Shown here: positions 1 through 8,991 of the stretch, piece by piece
Layout: each line of letters opens with the position of its first letter
How positions within the stretch are numbered: position 1 is the stretch's first letter
Origin: Paludibacteraceae bacterium
Lineage (GTDB): Bacteria; Bacteroidota; Bacteroidia; Bacteroidales; Paludibacteraceae
Length of the DNA stretch: 61,422 nucleotides
Assembly (NCBI GenBank): GCA_018056165.1
Contig: JAGPGD010000010.1
Span: 1-61,422 of the forward strand
Reading direction: 5' to 3'
The notes under the pieces: generated by a model
Database searches by the model: none
The model's input: the letters and a program-made list of their open reading frames with translations, nothing else
Told to the model about the DNA's origin: nothing
Program-made: the position numbers and the translations under genes

Positions 1-71
1 TTGGTTTGAGAATTCATTATCTCTTTTAGTTCTGCATCTGTGAAATGTGGATAGGTCTTTAATATTTTCAT
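1..71 (-). CDS. N-terminal fragment of an unknown protein, cut by the window edge
   Basis: A reverse-strand reading frame starts with ATG at 71 and runs off the left edge after 23 residues (MKILKTYPHFTDAELKEIMN, then SQT). A good Bacteroidota -7 box lies 14 bases upstream of the start codon, which supports a real gene. The visible peptide is hydrophilic with no signal sequence. It is too short to assign to a family, so no function is proposed. It is divergent from the restriction-enzyme remnant that starts at 108. Confidence 0.5.
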   Translation of the reverse strand, partial: MKILKTYPHFTDAELKEIMNSQT

Positions 72-84
72 GACTTTTTTCTTG

Positions 85-92
85 CAAAGATA
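85..92 (-). promoter_or_regulatory. Candidate -7 promoter box (TATCTTTG)
   Basis: On the reverse strand this reads TATCTTTG, an exact fit to the Bacteroidota -7 consensus TAnnTTTG, ending 14 bases before the ATG at 71. No clear -33 TTTG was found at the usual spacing. It would drive the partial gene at the left edge. Confidence 0.45.
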
Positions 93-107
93 CAAAAAAT
101 ATTATAT

Positions 108-794
108 ATGATAGCGGTTAAGTATAAGTTACCTTCTCAATTTGCCAGTTTATCTCTCAAAATAAAAGAATTTTTTGAATATAAGGCTTTTGGTCAAACA
201 GTAAACTTGTATGATCCTGATGTCATTCAATCCATGAGTTCAAATGCTGCAGCTTCTATGGTTATCGATCAATTTGAAAAGATCTTAAAGAAATTAGTTG
301 TTGAAGAGCACGTCCCCGAGTTGATTGCTTCCGAACGAATGCTATCAGAAACACCGCCTTTCCCATTTTCTGGATCCATTTACAAATCGGACAAAACCGT
401 TTTCAATTTTGTAGCTTGCGACAATGAATTCGAAAAAGAATTTGCAAGATTCCTCGACAAATCGGAAGATGTAAAAGCTTTTGCCAAACTTCCCGCTCAA
501 TTCGGTTTCAGCATCCAATACACCGACACGAGGGCAAATATCAGAAACTATTTCCCCGATTTCATTGTAAAACTCATAACCGGCGAAAACTGGCTGATCG
601 AAACAAAAGGCATGGAAGACGTAAACGTAAAAATGAAAGACACAGCCGCTCAAAATTGGTGTGAAAGAGCAACAGAACTAACCGGAACTTCATGGTCATA
701 CTTCAAAGTACTCCAAAAAGATTATGAAGCACTTCATCCCGATTCTTTTAATGAATTGTTATTAGTCTTAAAACCACCTACTTTATTCGACTGA
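108..794 (+). pseudogene. C-terminal remnant of type III restriction endonuclease (Res) subunit
   Basis: The 228-residue frame matches only the C-terminal nuclease part of type III restriction Res subunits, which are normally about 850-1000 residues with a DEAD/DEAH helicase first. Visible landmarks are the VFNFVACDNEFEKEFARFLD segment at about residues 98-117 and the PD-(D/E)XK core, with PD at 150-151 (YFPDFIVK) and ETKG at 165-168, then the QNWCERA helix. No helicase motifs or methyltransferase (Mod) gene are present. An in-frame stop at 60-62 and a divergent gene start at 71 leave no room for the missing two thirds. I read it as a 5'-truncated relic whose ATG at 108 is incidental. An intact short nuclease is possible but less likely. 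Family assignment is by recognition. Confidence 0.75.
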
Positions 795-902
795 AGATGT
801 GTGATTTAATTTAAATATTAAGTTTTTCTACGATTTTATGATAAAAGATAAATCTTTTGATTGTATTAAAAAACATTAAAAAACTCGAAAATCATTATTT
901 TG

Positions 903-920
903 GTTTAGCAATAACTAAAC
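903..920. promoter_or_regulatory. Candidate HigA operator (GTTTAG-N6-CTAAAC)
   Basis: A perfect 6-bp inverted repeat with a 6-bp spacer lies 3 bases before the toxin start codon. Type II toxin-antitoxin operons are usually repressed by the antitoxin or the complex binding a palindrome that overlaps the promoter and start, so this is the natural candidate operator. Binding is inferred from position and symmetry only. Confidence 0.4.
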
Positions 921-923
921 TTT

Positions 924-1313
924 ATGCGTAAATTTGCAACGAAAATATTTGAAACAGTAAAAGGTAAACAAGTTTTTGAAAAATTGTTGGTTGATGACAT
1001 CTGTTTAATCGATGAGTTTGAAAATGAAATTAGGCAGAAGAAGCAGTATATTTCAGAATTGACGACAATTTTCTCATACATGGATTTATTGGCAAATGGT
1101 AGCTCCCTGCCTAATACTAAATTCCGAGAAATAAAAGGAATTAAATCGGCTGTAAAACGATATGAATTTAAAAGCAAACATTTAAGAGTTTATGCGTTCA
1201 ACATTCCAGGTGGTAAAATGGTGGTAATGGGAGGATATAAAAATACTCAAGAAGCTGATATTCGAAGTTTTCATTCCATAGTGGATGAATACCTTTCCCT
1301 CAACAATAAATAG
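924..1313 (+). CDS. HigB/RelE-like toxin of a TAC-type system
   Basis: A small basic protein of 129 residues, the first gene of a three-gene operon. The C-terminal half has the RelE/HigB-like pattern LRVYAFNIPGGKMVVMGGYK at about residues 87-106, followed by a helical segment (IRSFHSIVDEYL). Members of this superfamily are ribosome-dependent or free mRNA interferases that stop translation. The next gene, 8 bases downstream, encodes an Xre-type antitoxin; toxin-first order is typical of HigBA. A palindrome lies directly before the start, so autoregulation is likely. The ATG at 924 is the only sensible start and has no strong Shine-Dalgarno sequence. Catalytic residues cannot be assigned with confidence because this superfamily is very divergent. 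The length is close to that of the M. tuberculosis TAC toxin HigB1. Confidence 0.7.
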   Translation: MRKFATKIFETVKGKQVFEKLLVDDICLIDEFENEIRQKKQYISELTTIFSYMDLLANGSSLPNTKFREIKGIKSAVKRYEFKSKHLRVYAFNIPGGKMVVMGGYKNTQEADIRSFHSIVDEYLSLNNK

Positions 1314-1321
1314 ATAATATT

Positions 1322-1762
1322 ATGAAAAGAGAAGAACTTATTCAATCTAAAGAATATTGGATTACCAAAATTCAAATCGATTTGTTCAACGAAGTAGAAG
1401 CTTACATGAAAGCAAATAATCTTACCCGTGCTCAATTCGCTGAAAAATTAGGTGTTTCTAAAGGTTATGTTAGCCAAATTCTTAATGGCGAAGCCGATCA
1501 CCGAATTTCAAAATTGGTAGAATTGGCTTTATCTATCGGTCTTGTGCCTTCAGTTTCTTTTGAAAAAATAGAAGACCTATTGCGTCGCGACAATGTAGGA
1601 TATGAGAACATATCTTACAGCGATATAGAACGAAGTAAAAATATTTTGGCTAATTCGGGTTATTTATTTTCCAGTAAACCTGTTTCAAAATGTAAAGGCC
1701 ATAATGGTTGGGAAAGTGTGAATGCCGGTAACAATAATTCTCAAACAAAGATTGCATCATGA
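1322..1762 (+). CDS. HigA-like Xre antitoxin with C-terminal extension
   Basis: 146 residues. A clear Xre/cro helix-turn-helix occupies about residues 34-76 (LTRAQFAEKLGVSKGYVSQI, then a second helix pair ending in SIGLVPSVSF). A tail of about 70 residues follows. Plain HigA antitoxins are usually near 100 residues. The extra tail, with scattered aromatic residues (Y94, Y99, Y114, F116, W130), is where a chaperone-addiction (ChAD) segment sits in TAC antitoxins. The stop overlaps the next start by 4 bases (ATGA), so translation of the SecB-like partner is probably coupled. Expected roles are neutralising the toxin and repressing the operon. The ChAD reading is inference from size and context; the HTH is direct. 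Confidence 0.75.
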   Translation: MKREELIQSKEYWITKIQIDLFNEVEAYMKANNLTRAQFAEKLGVSKGYVSQILNGEADHRISKLVELALSIGLVPSVSFEKIEDLLRRDNVGYENISYSDIERSKNILANSGYLFSSKPVSKCKGHNGWESVNAGNNNSQTKIAS

Positions 1763-2217
1763 TTGCCAAAAGATCAGATTTAATTTTAAAAAAATTTGTA
1801 ATAATCGAAAGTCATCTTTCTTTTATTTTGCCTATAGACGAAAAAGGAAATAACCCTTTTGACATTTTAAACTCATACCCTGTAGATATTGACTTTCGTA
1901 TCGAGAAGGATATTACCGAAAAGATTTTCAGAATTGTAGCTTCAGTAAATATTAATGCAAACAATGAAGATAATAAACCAGGTTATTCCATCGCTGCTAC
2001 CGGTATATGTTTTTTTGAATTCGACAAAACAACCGAATTATCCGAGGAGCAAAAGGTTCAGATGCTTCAAATTTCAGGGCTAAGTATATGCATCACAAAT
2101 TTGCGATCCTACATTGCAAATCAAACATCCTATTTCCCTTGGGGCAGTTATTCCTTTTATGCTATAGACGTTCAGGACTTATTAAAATCCAAAGAAAATC
2201 CCTCAAACGAAATTTGA
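1759..2217 (+). CDS. SecB-like chaperone, third gene of TAC module
   Basis: 152 residues with no signal peptide. The C-terminal part resembles the end of SecB: a short helix leading into CITNLRSYIANQTSYFPWGS (about 111-130), then YSFYAIDVQDLLK. This parallels the SecB layout of a P-x-x-R-x-x-I helix, a hydrophobic loop and a final phi-D-x-x-x-L strand. The N-terminal half is beta-rich (FRIVASVNINAN, YSIAATGICFFEF), as in SecB. Overlapping ATGA with the antitoxin gene shows it belongs to the same operon. In TAC systems a dedicated SecB-like protein binds the antitoxin tail and protects it from degradation. Bacteroidota otherwise commonly lack canonical SecB. Assignment is by remote pattern plus synteny; a structure prediction would settle it. 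Confidence 0.65.
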   Translation: MIAKRSDLILKKFVIIESHLSFILPIDEKGNNPFDILNSYPVDIDFRIEKDITEKIFRIVASVNINANNEDNKPGYSIAATGICFFEFDKTTELSEEQKVQMLQISGLSICITNLRSYIANQTSYFPWGSYSFYAIDVQDLLKSKENPSNEI

Positions 2218-2255
2218 TTTTTTACCAATTAGTCACAGCTGATACAAATTCACTC

Positions 2256-2282
2256 GTTCGGCGTAGTCTCCAGGCTACGTCG
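2256..2282 (+). repeat. 27-bp hairpin repeat, copy A
   Basis: GTTCGGCGTAGTCTCCAGGC followed by TACGTCG. It can fold as CGTAGTCT-CC-AGGCTACG. A second copy with four substitutions lies at 18516-18542 in the same orientation. The copy starts 39 bases after the stop of the SecB-like gene, so it may act as a 3'-end hairpin of that operon. There is a short T run just beyond (2284-2290). Confidence 0.6.
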
Positions 2283-2975
2283 TATTTTTTTCTGGCGAAG
2301 GCATTCACCTGAACCAAAATCTCCTGATTTTAATTCTTTCATGATTTACAATTTTTACCGTGAAATATTGATAAAAAATCTATTAAAATCTACTTTGATT
2401 TTTATAAACATCAAATACGATAATTCTACTCTTGGCAAATGGAGGAAATAGGAGAAATAGAGTACAGGCCCAAAGTCTTCAAAATCACCAACAACAATAT
2501 TTTTATGATTATCAATATTCTCTATTGCTAAAAACGACAAGATCTGTAATTAAAAAAATAAATCATATCAGAGAATTATTTTAAAACTCTACTATTGTCA
2601 TACAATCAGGTAATATGAAAAGAAGAGACATAACAGATTTATTGACCAGAGTAAAAAATATTAATTGCCAGAATAAGTTTTTGATTTATTTACTGATAGA
2701 CAACACTACTTCATTTTCATTATTATCATTATAAATTTTAAAAAAACAAATAAAAAATGACCAAACATGCTCCTAAAAATGGAGAAAACAATAAATAATA
2801 GCAGAATAAAATTAAAAAATTATTAGATGAAACAAAAATACATCATAATGAATCAAAATTTATAGAGATAAGAAGTTGTTCAATATAATTTTGTTTTCGA
2901 AAGCGCTGAAAATTTTCCTTTGAAGGATGAGAAAAACAAATTAAATTTTTTACGAATGACTTAAAAACTAATATT
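2283..2975. other. AT-rich intergenic region upstream of the fructan locus
   Basis: About 690 bases with no convincing gene; the short frames present lack family resemblance. It is very AT-rich. A possible -7 box TAATTTTG lies at 2886-2893, upstream of the susC start at 2976. Its size is larger than needed for a promoter, so it may also hold the binding site of the hybrid two-component regulator, but I found no direct or inverted repeat that I can defend. Confidence 0.4.
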
Positions 2976-5900
2976 ATGAAGTTCAACAAAAAAATTAAAT
3001 GGCTATTGATGGGGTTACATCTATTGTTTTCTGGTTTTTTAGAGGCTCAAACCAGAACAATAACGGGAATTGTTTCATCTGCTGAAGACGGCTTACCATT
3101 GGTTGGCGTAACTGTTATGGAAAAAGGCACTAGGAATGGAACTGTTACCAACAATGATGGTCAGTATAATATCTCAGTATCTTCTCCTAATTCTATACTA
3201 CAATTTTCAATGGTAGGGATGGAAAATGTAGAGGAAAAAGTTGGAAATAGAAAAATAATTGATGTGAGAATGTCCCCTTCAACTATTTTATTAGATCAAA
3301 TTGTTGTTACCGGTTATACAACAGAAAAAAAAGCCGATTTAACTGGTGCAGTTTCTGTAGTTGATGTGAAAGATATGATGTCAGAATCAGGCAATAATCC
3401 AATATTAGCATTGCAAGGACGAGTTGCAGGTATGTCTGTTACTGCAGATGGAAATCCTAGTGGTGCTGCCACAGTACGCATTCGTGGTATTGGTACCATG
3501 AACAATAATGATCCGCTTTACGTGATTGACGGCATACCTACCAAAGGAGGAATGCATGAACTGAACAGTAACGATATAGAATCTATTCAGGTATTACGAG
3601 ATGCATCGGCAGCGACTATTTATGGTTCACGTGCGGCAAACGGCGTTATCATTATTACAACCAAGCATGGGGAAAAAGGAAAAACTATCATTAATTTCGA
3701 CAGTTATTTAACTTTGTCCCAATATGGTAAAACGGTAGAAATGATGAACACTAAACAATACGGTGAAAGCTTGTGGCAGGCAATGATAAATAGCGGATAT
3801 GATCCTAATGCTAATGGTATCGGTTATATGTATAGCTACAGTTATGATGACAATGGAAATCCTAAATTGAACGATATGCTGGTGCCTAAATACCTAGTTG
3901 ATGGTACAAAACGGATGTTATCATCTAGCACTGATTGGTTTGATGCTATCACAAGAACCGGAGCGGCACAATCATATAATTTATCGGTAAGCAACGGTAG
4001 CGATAAAGGAAACAAGTTTTTCTCATTGGGATATTATGATAACAAAGGAACGATTAAACAAACATATTTCAATCGCATTTCAGCACGTATGAATTCTGAT
4101 TACAAATTATTGAACGATTTAGTAACCATAGGTGAAAATTTCTCGTTAAATAAAACGGGCGAATTACAGGCTCCGGGTGGAGTTTTGGATTTAGCTTTAA
4201 TGGCTTTGCCTATCATGCCCGTAAAAACAGTTGATGGGGACTGGTCGAGCGTTACTTCTGGTATGTTGGATAGAGACAATCCTGCCCGTGTTTTGGATGC
4301 TAATAAAGATAATCCATATTCTTATTGGAGATTATTCGGCAATGCTTACATTGATATCCAGCCAATTAAAAATCTTCATTTTAAAAGCAATTTTGGTATT
4401 GATTATGGCAATTATTATCAGCGCATACTTACTCATACTTACACAGGCAGATTAGGTGAAGGATTAAAAAATGCTTCTCAAATTGTTCAAAATCATTTTA
4501 TGAAATGGACATGGAGTAATGTAGCAAACTATCAATTTAAAATAAAAAGACACCGCATGGAATTTCTTGCCGGAACGGAATTTAACAAAGAAACTGATAT
4601 TTCATTCTCAGCCAAAAAAGAAGATTATGAAATAGAAAACCCTAATTATATGTGGCCTTCTGCTGGAACTGGTCAAGCTTATGCCACAGGAAGTTCAACC
4701 GGATATGCACTAATTTCTTTTTTTGGAAAAGCAAACTATGTGTATGATGATAAATATTTAGCATCTGCGACTGTCCGTCGTGATGGTTCATCACGTTTTG
4801 GGAAAGAAAACCGTTTTGGTACATTCCCTGCATTTTCTGCTGGATGGCGTATTAGCGAGGAAAAATTTATGAACAAGGTGAAAAATATTATTTCTGATTT
4901 GAAGTTACGTGCTTCTTGGGGACAAACAGGAAATCAAGAAATAGATAATTTTGCTAATAGAACATTAATATATGCCAATTATATTGGTGATACTGATGCT
5001 GGGAAAAATTCGGGTACTGCATATGATATAAAAGGAAGCGATGGAGGCCTTTTACCATCTGGTTATGAACTAAGACAGCGAGCAAACGATAAAATCAAAT
5101 GGGAAACTACCACACAAACAAATTTCGGTATTGATTTTGGATTATTAAATCAGAATTTATATGGAACGATCGATTATTATATTAAACAAACAGATGATAT
5201 TTTAATTTCTCCACCGTATCTGGGAGCTATTGGAGAAGGTGGTTCTCAATGGGTAAATGGAGCCTCAATGGAAAATAAAGGAATGGAATTTACGCTCGGT
5301 TACAGAGGAAAAACATCATTTGGTTTCTCTTACGATTTAAGGGGAAACATTTCAGGATATCGAAATAAAGTTACAAAGCTTCCAGAAAGTGTAGTAAATA
5401 ATTATGGAGGTAACGGCACAACCGATAATATACTTGGAAGGCCAATCAATTCTATTTACGGATACGTGGCAGATGGATTGTTTAAAACACAAGAAGAAGT
5501 AGATAATTATGTTGACCAGCCAGGGAAAGGAATAGGACGTATTCGCTATAAAAACTTGAATAATGATGACGTGATTGACGAAAACGATCGTACTTGGATA
5601 TGCAATCCTTATCCTGATTTTGAATACGGATTAAATATAAATATTGCGTATAAGAATTTTGATTTAATATGTTTTTTTCAAGGCATATATGGGAATCAAG
5701 TATATAACAGCGTAAAAAGATTTACTGATTTTTGGTCGGTCGATCAATTGGGTGCTAATAAAGGAACACGTTTATTGAACGCTTGGAGCCCCACAAATAC
5801 AAATTCGGATATCCCGGCTATTTCATACAGCGACGATAATAATGAAAAAAGAACTTCTTCTTACTATGTGGAAAACGGTTCATATATGAAATTGCGTAAT

Positions 5901-6092
5901 GCACAACTGGGTTATTCTCTTCCACATACTTTAATTACTAAAGCAAAACTCCAAAAAGTACGGTTTTATGTAAGCGGGCAAAATCTATTTACCATTAAAA
6001 GTAAAGACTTCTCAGGACTTGATCCTGAAAATCCGAACTTGGCATATCCAATTTCAAAAACTGTTACATTCGGATTAAATGTGGCATTTTAA
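2976..6092 (+). CDS. SusC/RagA-family TonB-dependent transporter of the fructan locus
   Basis: 1038 residues. An N-terminal signal peptide ends near residue 25 (FSGFLEAQ). A carboxypeptidase-D-regulatory-like beta domain follows at about 27-105 (TRTITGIVSS through FSMVGMENVEEK), then the TonB plug beginning near IVVTGYTTEKKADLTGAVSV and containing the family signature LYVIDGIPT and SAATIYGSRAANGVIIITTK. The remaining 800 residues are a beta-barrel ending in an aromatic residue (LNVAF). It imports oligosaccharides across the outer membrane with its SusD partner, 28 bases downstream. The following GH32 enzymes, fructokinase and regulator indicate fructan oligosaccharides as cargo. There is no N-terminal STN domain, consistent with regulation by a hybrid two-component system instead of a sigma/anti-sigma relay. 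Confidence 0.93.
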   Translation: MKFNKKIKWLLMGLHLLFSGFLEAQTRTITGIVSSAEDGLPLVGVTVMEKGTRNGTVTNNDGQYNISVSSPNSILQFSMVGMENVEEKVGNRKIIDVRMSPSTILLDQIVVTGYTTEKKADLTGAVSVVDVKDMMSESGNNPILALQGRVAGMSVTADGNPSGAATVRIRGIGTMNNNDPLYVIDGIPTKGGMHELNSNDIESIQVLRDASAATIYGSRAANGVIIITTKHGEKGKTIINFDSYLTLSQYGKTVEMMNTKQYGESLWQAMINSGYDPNANGIGYMYSYSYDDNGNPKLNDMLVPKYLVDGTKRMLSSSTDWFDAITRTGAAQSYNLSVSNGSDKGNKFFSLGYYDNKGTIKQTYFNRISARMNSDYKLLNDLVTIGENFSLNKTGELQAPGGVLDLALMALPIMPVKTVDGDWSSVTSGMLDRDNPARVLDANKDNPYSYWRLFGNAYIDIQPIKNLHFKSNFGIDYGNYYQRILTHTYTGRLGEGLKNASQIVQNHFMKWTWSNVANYQFKIKRHRMEFLAGTEFNKETDISFSAKKEDYEIENPNYMWPSAGTGQAYATGSSTGYALISFFGKANYVYDDKYLASATVRRDGSSRFGKENRFGTFPAFSAGWRISEEKFMNKVKNIISDLKLRASWGQTGNQEIDNFANRTLIYANYIGDTDAGKNSGTAYDIKGSDGGLLPSGYELRQRANDKIKWETTTQTNFGIDFGLLNQNLYGTIDYYIKQTDDILISPPYLGAIGEGGSQWVNGASMENKGMEFTLGYRGKTSFGFSYDLRGNISGYRNKVTKLPESVVNNYGGNGTTDNILGRPINSIYGYVADGLFKTQEEVDNYVDQPGKGIGRIRYKNLNNDDVIDENDRTWICNPYPDFEYGLNINIAYKNFDLICFFQGIYGNQVYNSVKRFTDFWSVDQLGANKGTRLLNAWSPTNTNSDIPAISYSDDNNEKRTSSYYVENGSYMKLRNAQLGYSLPHTLITKAKLQKVRFYVSGQNLFTIKSKDFSGLDPENPNLAYPISKTVTFGLNVAF

Positions 6093-6120
6093 ATATCTTA
6101 TAAAATTAAAAATTAAAAAT

Positions 6121-7806
6121 ATGAAAACCAATATAAAAAGATTAATATTTTCTGTGGGAATTATTTTTTCATTATATTCTTGCAAGGATTTTTTAGAAGT
6201 ACCTACTTCTGGGGCATTAACAGATGATGAATTAACAGAAGCCAAACAAGTGGAAAATGCCGTTATATCAGCATATGCTGGCATTGGAAATGACGAAATA
6301 AATAGGCCTTTAAGCTTATGGAATTATGGAAACGTTCGCGCTGATGATGCATATAAAGGAGGTAGTGGTGCTACCGATGGAGAATTTCTACATTTTCTTG
6401 AAATATCTTCTCCATCAATAGGAAATGAAACTTGGTACACTGATGGTTTTTGGTATTATAATTACGTGGCAATTTCAAGAGCTAATTTCGCTTTGAAATT
6501 ACTAAATAATATCAGTGAAAAGAAAATGCCTAACAAAAAAATACGGATAGCTGAAATGCGATTTTTAAGAGGTCACATGCACTTTATTCAAAAAATCGTA
6601 TTCAAAATGGTTCCATATATTGATGAATCTATGTCTCCTGAGGATATAACAAATACCTCAAATGTTGCTTTGACAAACGATGAATTGTGGCAAAAAATAA
6701 CCGATGATTTCCAGTTTGCTTATGATAATCTGCCTGAAAAACAATCGGAAGTAGGACGTGCAAACAAATATGCTGCCGCAGCTTATTTAGCAAAAGTGTA
6801 TTTATATAAAGCTTATCGTCAAGATGAAATGCATAATGTCGTTTCTATTGATAATAAAGACATGCAAAAGGTAATTGATTTAACAGATTTCTTACTAAAA
6901 TCGCCGTATAGATTGGAAAATGATTTTGCTTATAATTTTCTTCCAGGCAGTTATGAAAATGGACCGGAAAGTCTCTTTGCTGTACAATACTCCAAAGATG
7001 ATGGAACCACTTACGGACGTTTGAATATGGGAAATGCACTTACAACTCCTACTCCAGGCGGAGATTTCAATAAACCTAGCCAAAATTTAGTAAATGCATT
7101 TAAAACAAACAATGGATTACCTATGTTTGATACTTATTCTGAAGCTGATTATAATGAACTAACAGACAAAACAGACCCGAGATTATTTCACACGGTGGCA
7201 ATACCGGGTAAACCATATAAATATACCAATGTAAATTTCAGAGCCGATCAATCCCGCAATCCGAATATGTACGGATATTATTCTTCATTGAAAGAAAATG
7301 TTGATCCAGCTAGCGAATATTACGTAAAAACTGGTCCGTGGTATGCAAATTCAAAAAATACAATTGTTATCAGGTATGCTGATGTACTATTAATGCGAGC
7401 CGAAGCACTTATCGAAACCGGTGATTATGAAGATGCACTGCCTTTGATAAATCAAATTCGAAACCGTGCAAAAGTGAGCACAAGTTTAATTGGTTTTGCC
7501 TCTTCTTATGTAAATATTCAACCCTATGAAAACGGTGTAAACTGCACGTGGACGCAAGATTATGCACGCAAAGCATTACGCTGGGAACGACGTTTGGAAT
7601 TTGCAATGGAAGGAAGCCGTTTCTTTGATTTGGTACGGTGGGGCATTGCGGATAGTGTAATGAATGCATATTACTCAAAAGAAGAAGCAAAACATACCTA
7701 TTATCAAGGCGCCCATTTTACAAAAAATAAAAATGAATATGTGCCTATCCCTATTCAGCAAATAAATTTTAGTAAAGGTATTTACAAACAAAATTATGGA
7801 TTTTAA
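6121..7806 (+). CDS. SusD/RagB-family surface lipoprotein
   Basis: 561 residues from the ATG at 6121. An in-frame upstream ATG at 6079 would overlap the susC end and destroy the signal peptide, so 6121 is preferred. The lipoprotein signal ends in LYSCKDFLEVP, with the lipid-anchored cysteine at about residue 20. The N-terminal tetratricopeptide-like helical region includes YNYVAISRANFAL and EMRFLRGHMHF. The C-terminal family hallmark is WERRLEFAMEGSRFFDLVRW at about 480-500. It caps the SusC channel and binds fructan oligosaccharides outside the cell. It lies between SusC and a second binding lipoprotein in the same operon (28 and 12 base gaps). Confidence 0.93.
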   Translation: MKTNIKRLIFSVGIIFSLYSCKDFLEVPTSGALTDDELTEAKQVENAVISAYAGIGNDEINRPLSLWNYGNVRADDAYKGGSGATDGEFLHFLEISSPSIGNETWYTDGFWYYNYVAISRANFALKLLNNISEKKMPNKKIRIAEMRFLRGHMHFIQKIVFKMVPYIDESMSPEDITNTSNVALTNDELWQKITDDFQFAYDNLPEKQSEVGRANKYAAAAYLAKVYLYKAYRQDEMHNVVSIDNKDMQKVIDLTDFLLKSPYRLENDFAYNFLPGSYENGPESLFAVQYSKDDGTTYGRLNMGNALTTPTPGGDFNKPSQNLVNAFKTNNGLPMFDTYSEADYNELTDKTDPRLFHTVAIPGKPYKYTNVNFRADQSRNPNMYGYYSSLKENVDPASEYYVKTGPWYANSKNTIVIRYADVLLMRAEALIETGDYEDALPLINQIRNRAKVSTSLIGFASSYVNIQPYENGVNCTWTQDYARKALRWERRLEFAMEGSRFFDLVRWGIADSVMNAYYSKEEAKHTYYQGAHFTKNKNEYVPIPIQQINFSKGIYKQNYGF

Positions 7807-7818
7807 ATTTATTAAATT

Positions 7819-8940
7819 ATGAAGAAAATATTATATAATATTGCAATATTAATCGGATTAGTATTTGTTTTTACTTCGTGTAAAAACGAAATAATCGAAG
7901 ATTTGGATCTTACCGGGGATGTAAATATTCACTCTTTTACTATAAACGGAGTGAAAGGAACAATTGATAGTGTAAATTCAACCATTTCAGTCATATTACC
8001 GGCAGGTTCGAGCTTGGTAAATTTAACTCCTGAAATAATTATTGGCGATGGAGCCGCTATAACACCAAGTAAAGGAACAGCTGTGGATTTTATTGATGCA
8101 CAAGGAAATTTAATTCCGGTAATTTATACAGTAACAAATAAAAATCTATATCAAAAATATACCGTAACGGTGGACGTGGCAAGAGCAAAAATTACCAAAT
8201 TCAAAATAGGTTCGGTGGAAGGTGATATTGACGAAGCCAATAAAAAAATTTTAATTTATCTTCCTGTAGGAACAGATGTTACGAAATTAATCCCAGTTGT
8301 AGAATATACCGAAGGCGCTGAAATGTCGCCCAAAGAGGGCAGCGTGGTGGATTTTACCAATCCTGTAAATTATACATTAACTTATTTAGGTTCCACATTT
8401 ACTTATGAAGTTACAGTAATATTAGGTGAAAAACCAAAACCAGTTTTAGTGATTTATAACGGTGAAACGGTATCACCTGTTTGGGAACCAATAGCTAGTA
8501 CAATTACCAATGGCGCTGTTAATCCTAAAAGAGAAGGAATAAATACTACATCTACTTGCGTCTCAATTATTCGCCGTAAAGAAGCTACTGATGACGGCGG
8601 TCGAGCCTGGTCAGGAGGTGCACTGTGGCATACCTATCAAGTTAATATTGATCCTACTGTTTACACTAAATTTACATTGATGGTGCTAAAAAATACTGCT
8701 GGAGATGTTCAGATAGAAATACAGTCAGCTGGAGAACAGAATAAGGATTATCTGAAAGCATCCTATTCAGCTAATGCACTTGGACAATGGCAAGAACTTA
8801 CTTTTGAAATTCCGGAAAGTAGAACAGCAGTTATCAATAATATTTTAGTTGCTCCGCACGTAGTTGATACCCAAAATGATCCTAATTTTACTACGCAGAC
8901 AATGTACTGGGACGAATTAAAAGCATATCCGAAAAATTAA
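7819..8940 (+). CDS. Surface glycan-binding lipoprotein (SusE/F position)
   Basis: 373 residues. The lipoprotein signal ends in FVFTSCKNE (cysteine at about residue 21). Two consecutive Ig-like repeats of about 85 residues follow, similar to each other: FTINGVKGTIDSVNSTISVI and FKIGSVEGDIDEANKKILIY. This is the DUF5018-like arrangement seen in surface binding proteins of Bacteroides fructan loci. The C-terminal part (about 215-373) looks like a jelly-roll binding module, with WQELTFEIPES and NILVAPHV ending in MYWDELKAYP. The same module recurs in the secreted protein at 10614. Expected role: hold fructan at the surface beside SusCD. Sugar specificity is inferred from the locus. Confidence 0.8.
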   Translation: MKKILYNIAILIGLVFVFTSCKNEIIEDLDLTGDVNIHSFTINGVKGTIDSVNSTISVILPAGSSLVNLTPEIIIGDGAAITPSKGTAVDFIDAQGNLIPVIYTVTNKNLYQKYTVTVDVARAKITKFKIGSVEGDIDEANKKILIYLPVGTDVTKLIPVVEYTEGAEMSPKEGSVVDFTNPVNYTLTYLGSTFTYEVTVILGEKPKPVLVIYNGETVSPVWEPIASTITNGAVNPKREGINTTSTCVSIIRRKEATDDGGRAWSGGALWHTYQVNIDPTVYTKFTLMVLKNTAGDVQIEIQSAGEQNKDYLKASYSANALGQWQELTFEIPESRTAVINNILVAPHVVDTQNDPNFTTQTMYWDELKAYPKN

Positions 8941-8947
8941 TAAATAG

Positions 8948-8978
8948 GATGCAGGAGCATTTATAACGCTTCTGCATC
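8948..8978 (+). other. Intercistronic hairpin between binding protein and GH32 gene
   Basis: GATGCAGGAGC and GCTTCTGCATC form an 11-bp stem with one G-U pair and a 9-base loop, starting 7 bases after the stop codon of the binding lipoprotein. It is followed by TC and a run of A, not T, so it is not a forward intrinsic terminator. It is better read as an mRNA processing or stability element that could set different levels of the SusCD part and the enzyme part of the transcript. Confidence 0.5.
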
Positions 8979-8991
8979 TCAAAAAAAAGAG

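Noticed and set aside
2355..2540. 61-residue reverse frame in the intergenic region before susC
   Set aside because: Short, no family resemblance, no ribosome-binding site; expected by chance in AT-rich DNA.
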